Shown: piece by piece, positions 62,333 to 64,000 of the stretch
How the letters are laid out: each line of letters begins with the position of its first letter
Position numbering within the stretch: position 1 is the stretch's first letter
Assembly (NCBI RefSeq): GCF_002177135.1
Contig: NZ_MWPH01000002.1
Span: 1,116,001-1,180,000 of the forward strand
Length of the DNA stretch: 64,000 nt
DNA from: Natronolimnobius baerhuensis
GTDB lineage: Archaea > Halobacteriota > Halobacteria > Halobacteriales > Natrialbaceae
Direction: 5' to 3'
Translations under genes and position numbers: made by a program
Notes under the pieces: model-generated
Databases searched by the model: none
What the model was told of the DNA's origin: nothing
What the model saw: the letters and a program-made list of their open reading frames with translations, nothing else

Positions 62333-63898
62333 CTATGGGAAGGCGACCGAAATAACCACACGTGCGGTGATAATCACCACTACGAGACCCCCACCTACGA
62401 TAGCTACAGCATATGACACGCCGAAGTCATCTACTAGGTCATCCCAAAACGATTCGAAGAATCCGCTACCACCCTGTCGTTCTTCTAGTAATTCTTCGAT
62501 ATTCTCGGTCTGAAGTCTTAATTCTTCGATATATTCAGACGAATCGTACTCCGAATAATTCCGTTCCTCATATTCGATGTAATCTCCGTCATCAATCTCA
62601 TCGATAGTCATTTCATCGCCGGATTCAAGAACCCATTGTTCGACGTTTCCATCAGAATCTATGGCTTGAATTATAATGTCATCATCATAGTCATCAGCGG
62701 CATACGTTTCGCCTTCTAACCATGCGATTATACCATCGTCAGTCGTCGTTTCTGGTGCGGCACGAGTCGTCAGAAGTCCAGATGTTTCGACTTCAGTTCC
62801 ATCAGATTCAGTCACAGTGAACGTCGCTGGGGCGTCAGCAGCCGTCTGATAACCCGCAGCAGCAGCAGCGATAGCAGCGAAATCTACACCATCAGTATCA
62901 TCACCGATAGTCGCCATCACAGATGGGTCAGCACATTCCATCATATCCACATCTGAACCATCATATTCGGCGTAAATATCAGACGCATAGACGGCCATTT
63001 CGTTGGCTACATCCTCTGAATCATCATATATCTGGTCGATAATACCCATCTGGTCTTCCGTATCAGACAGTGTGATAGGTTCCCCCACATTATATTCGGC
63101 CACTTCGGGGTCTAGTGCCTGAAATACGGCGTATGCGTCATCCTCTGGTGCATTCACAGACGCATCCGTAGGATTATCTGGGGCAGTCAAATCCACACTA
63201 ATATCGTGTGCGGCTATCCCCGGTGATTCCATGTTCTGCATTTCTGTCGCCATTTCAACGGTATCTCCATTCGGAAGTTGTTTCTCTTCATATACAACTT
63301 CGGTGTCGTCTGTCCAGAGAATCCGCTCGTCGGTGTTTTCATAGTCGCTATTTCCGACGATATCACCGTGTATTAGGTGGTATACTTCGTTATCCGTCCC
63401 TTCCGTCGCTAAGTCCACTTGTGCGGCACTGTGTATCTCCTCGACCTCTGAGTTCCACGAATTGATGTGGTTCTCGAGAATCAGGCTATAGTGGTCATCC
63501 ACACCATCTTCAGTGTCTGCTATCATCACAGATTCCGGGGCGTCTTCCTGAAGCGCCTGACACGTAGCATACTGCCCGTGTCCAATCGCCACTTGTTCAG
63601 CATCTGTGATTTCGTTCTCCACCCACACCATCGACTCGTCTACATTATCCTGATAGGAAAGAGCGTCACGGAACAGTTCTTCTTCCACTTCACCCGCACC
63701 CATGCCTTCCGTGTCCTCGCCCATGGACCCTATTAAATATCCACCACCACCACCTACAGCAGTACCACCTACTACAGCAGCACCTGCCACTAATGGGGCG
63801 ATAGCAGCTACAGTCTGGGTCATAATTAACATCGATACCACTAACACGACCATGACGGTCGCAAGGCTCGGGGTTTTCTTTTTAAATATTTGCAACAT
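62333..63898 (-). CDS. Spike-like envelope protein (VP4-like)
   Basis: A 521-residue protein: signal peptide (about 10-32), a glycine-rich hydrophobic stretch (VVGGTAVGGGGGYLIGSMG), a long acidic extracellular part, a heptad-like coiled coil (SEYIEELRLQTENIEELLEE at about 455-475) and a C-terminal membrane helix (about 490-515). Size, position after a small membrane-protein gene and layout fit the VP4 spike of pleolipoviruses, which binds the host and fuses membranes. Sequence identity was not tested. Confidence 0.8.
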   Translation of the reverse strand: MLQIFKKKTPSLATVMVVLVVSMLIMTQTVAAIAPLVAGAAVVGGTAVGGGGGYLIGSMGEDTEGMGAGEVEEELFRDALSYQDNVDESMVWVENEITDAEQVAIGHGQYATCQALQEDAPESVMIADTEDGVDDHYSLILENHINSWNSEVEEIHSAAQVDLATEGTDNEVYHLIHGDIVGNSDYENTDERILWTDDTEVVYEEKQLPNGDTVEMATEMQNMESPGIAAHDISVDLTAPDNPTDASVNAPEDDAYAVFQALDPEVAEYNVGEPITLSDTEDQMGIIDQIYDDSEDVANEMAVYASDIYAEYDGSDVDMMECADPSVMATIGDDTDGVDFAAIAAAAAGYQTAADAPATFTVTESDGTEVETSGLLTTRAAPETTTDDGIIAWLEGETYAADDYDDDIIIQAIDSDGNVEQWVLESGDEMTIDEIDDGDYIEYEERNYSEYDSSEYIEELRLQTENIEELLEERQGGSGFFESFWDDLVDDFGVSYAVAIVGGGLVVVIITARVVISVAFP

Positions 63899-63911
63899 GA
63901 ATAATTACACC

Positions 63912-64000
63912 TTATGCGAATTGATTATAAACGCTGTACGCCACAGCACCAGCACCTGCGATAAACGCAAATCCGATAGCTTGTTCTGGGGTTCCTTCCG
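63912..64000 (-). CDS. Small membrane protein, VP3-like (partial)
   Basis: Only the last 28 codons are in the window, reading EGTPEQAIGFAFIAGAGAVA then YSVYNQFA. They hold a hydrophobic helix. In pleolipoviruses the small membrane protein VP3 directly precedes the spike gene, and this gene has that place (13 bases separate them). The identity is by position and hydrophobicity only. Confidence 0.55.
   Translation of the reverse strand, partial: EGTPEQAIGFAFIAGAGAVAYSVYNQFA

Larger units (their letters stand above)
48976..64000. mobile_element. Integrated pleolipovirus-like provirus (left part; right end outside window)
   Basis: The region starts at the end of tRNA-Val, is AT-rich and dense with small unknown minus-strand genes. 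It holds an SNJ2-type integrase operon and a late block ordered like pleolipoviruses (small membrane protein, spike-like protein, membrane proteins, VP8-like NTPase). The part 48976-51449 between the tRNA and the integrase may belong to it or to an older insertion. The replication gene and right attachment site are not in the window. Confidence 0.75.

Noticed and set aside
48976-64000. Second copy of the tRNA-Val 3-prime end inside the window
   Set aside because: Only short chance matches were seen (for example near 55131 and 59578, inside genes); the right attachment site is probably beyond 64,000.
1-64000. CRISPR array or cas genes
   Set aside because: No regularly spaced repeats and no Cas motifs were seen; TnpB is the only RNA-guided nuclease.

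Overview
The window is haloarchaeal chromosome carrying an integrated virus-like element at its right end. Evidence for a haloarchaeon: GC-rich coding DNA with frequent ctcgag motifs, acidic proteins, a complete A-type ATP synthase operon, an archaeal tRNA-Val, isoprenyl lipid synthesis, a haloarchaeal-type pilin, and many leaderless genes. The base usage and the provirus type suggest Natrialbales (the Natrinema/Haloterrigena group); this is an inference, since no marker gene settles the genus.

Layout. About 0-13 kb holds metabolic and hypothetical genes: a PD-(D/E)XK-like protein, a DCC-family thiol protein, YbjQ, an HpcH/HpaI aldolase, a membrane-anchored beta-propeller, two divergent sulfatase-superfamily genes, a DedA-like protein, a nucleoside hydrolase, TruA and pyruvoyl-dependent arginine decarboxylase. 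About 13-23 kb is the ATP synthase locus (H-I-K-E-C-F-A-B, with D a little further on). About 23-31 kb holds a methyltransferase, a pilin, a secreted protein divergent from a membrane-anchored winged-helix regulator, a radical SAM protein, a DUF373 membrane protein and a polyprenyl synthase. About 31-37 kb holds a chemotaxis transducer, the EtfBA operon and a TRAM protein. At 37.4-39 kb a TnpB element sits directly against the start of a Tfx-family regulator gene. About 39-48.9 kb holds a PadR regulator, a queuosine-type transporter, an M29 aminopeptidase, an Azf-like dehydrogenase, MptD, a creatininase-family protein, an ABC exporter and a DUF192 protein, and ends in tRNA-Val(TAC).

From the tRNA to the right edge (48,976-64,000) the DNA becomes AT-rich, most genes lie on the minus strand, and most proteins have no recognisable family. 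Three modules can be read: (a) an Mrr-type nuclease and small unknown genes between the tRNA and the integrase; (b) a catalytic-domain-only tyrosine integrase in an overlapping operon with two small proteins, as in the temperate pleolipovirus SNJ2 (Int, Orf2, Orf3); (c) a late block in pleolipovirus order: a small membrane protein (cut by the window edge), a large spike-like protein with signal peptide and C-terminal anchor, further membrane proteins, then a VP8-like NTPase. Between (b) and (c) lie about ten small unknown genes. Two of them share an almost identical promoter-proximal inverted repeat, and one gap contains nested hairpins. The right attachment site, a replication gene and most of the VP3-like gene lie outside the window.

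The most interesting material is this provirus (its shared operator, structured leader, coupled micro-protein and nuclease cargo). On the chromosome side, the TnpB element abutting the tfx start codon, the duplicated 3-prime end of the radical SAM gene, and the inverted repeat around the TATA box of the chemotaxis transducer stand out.
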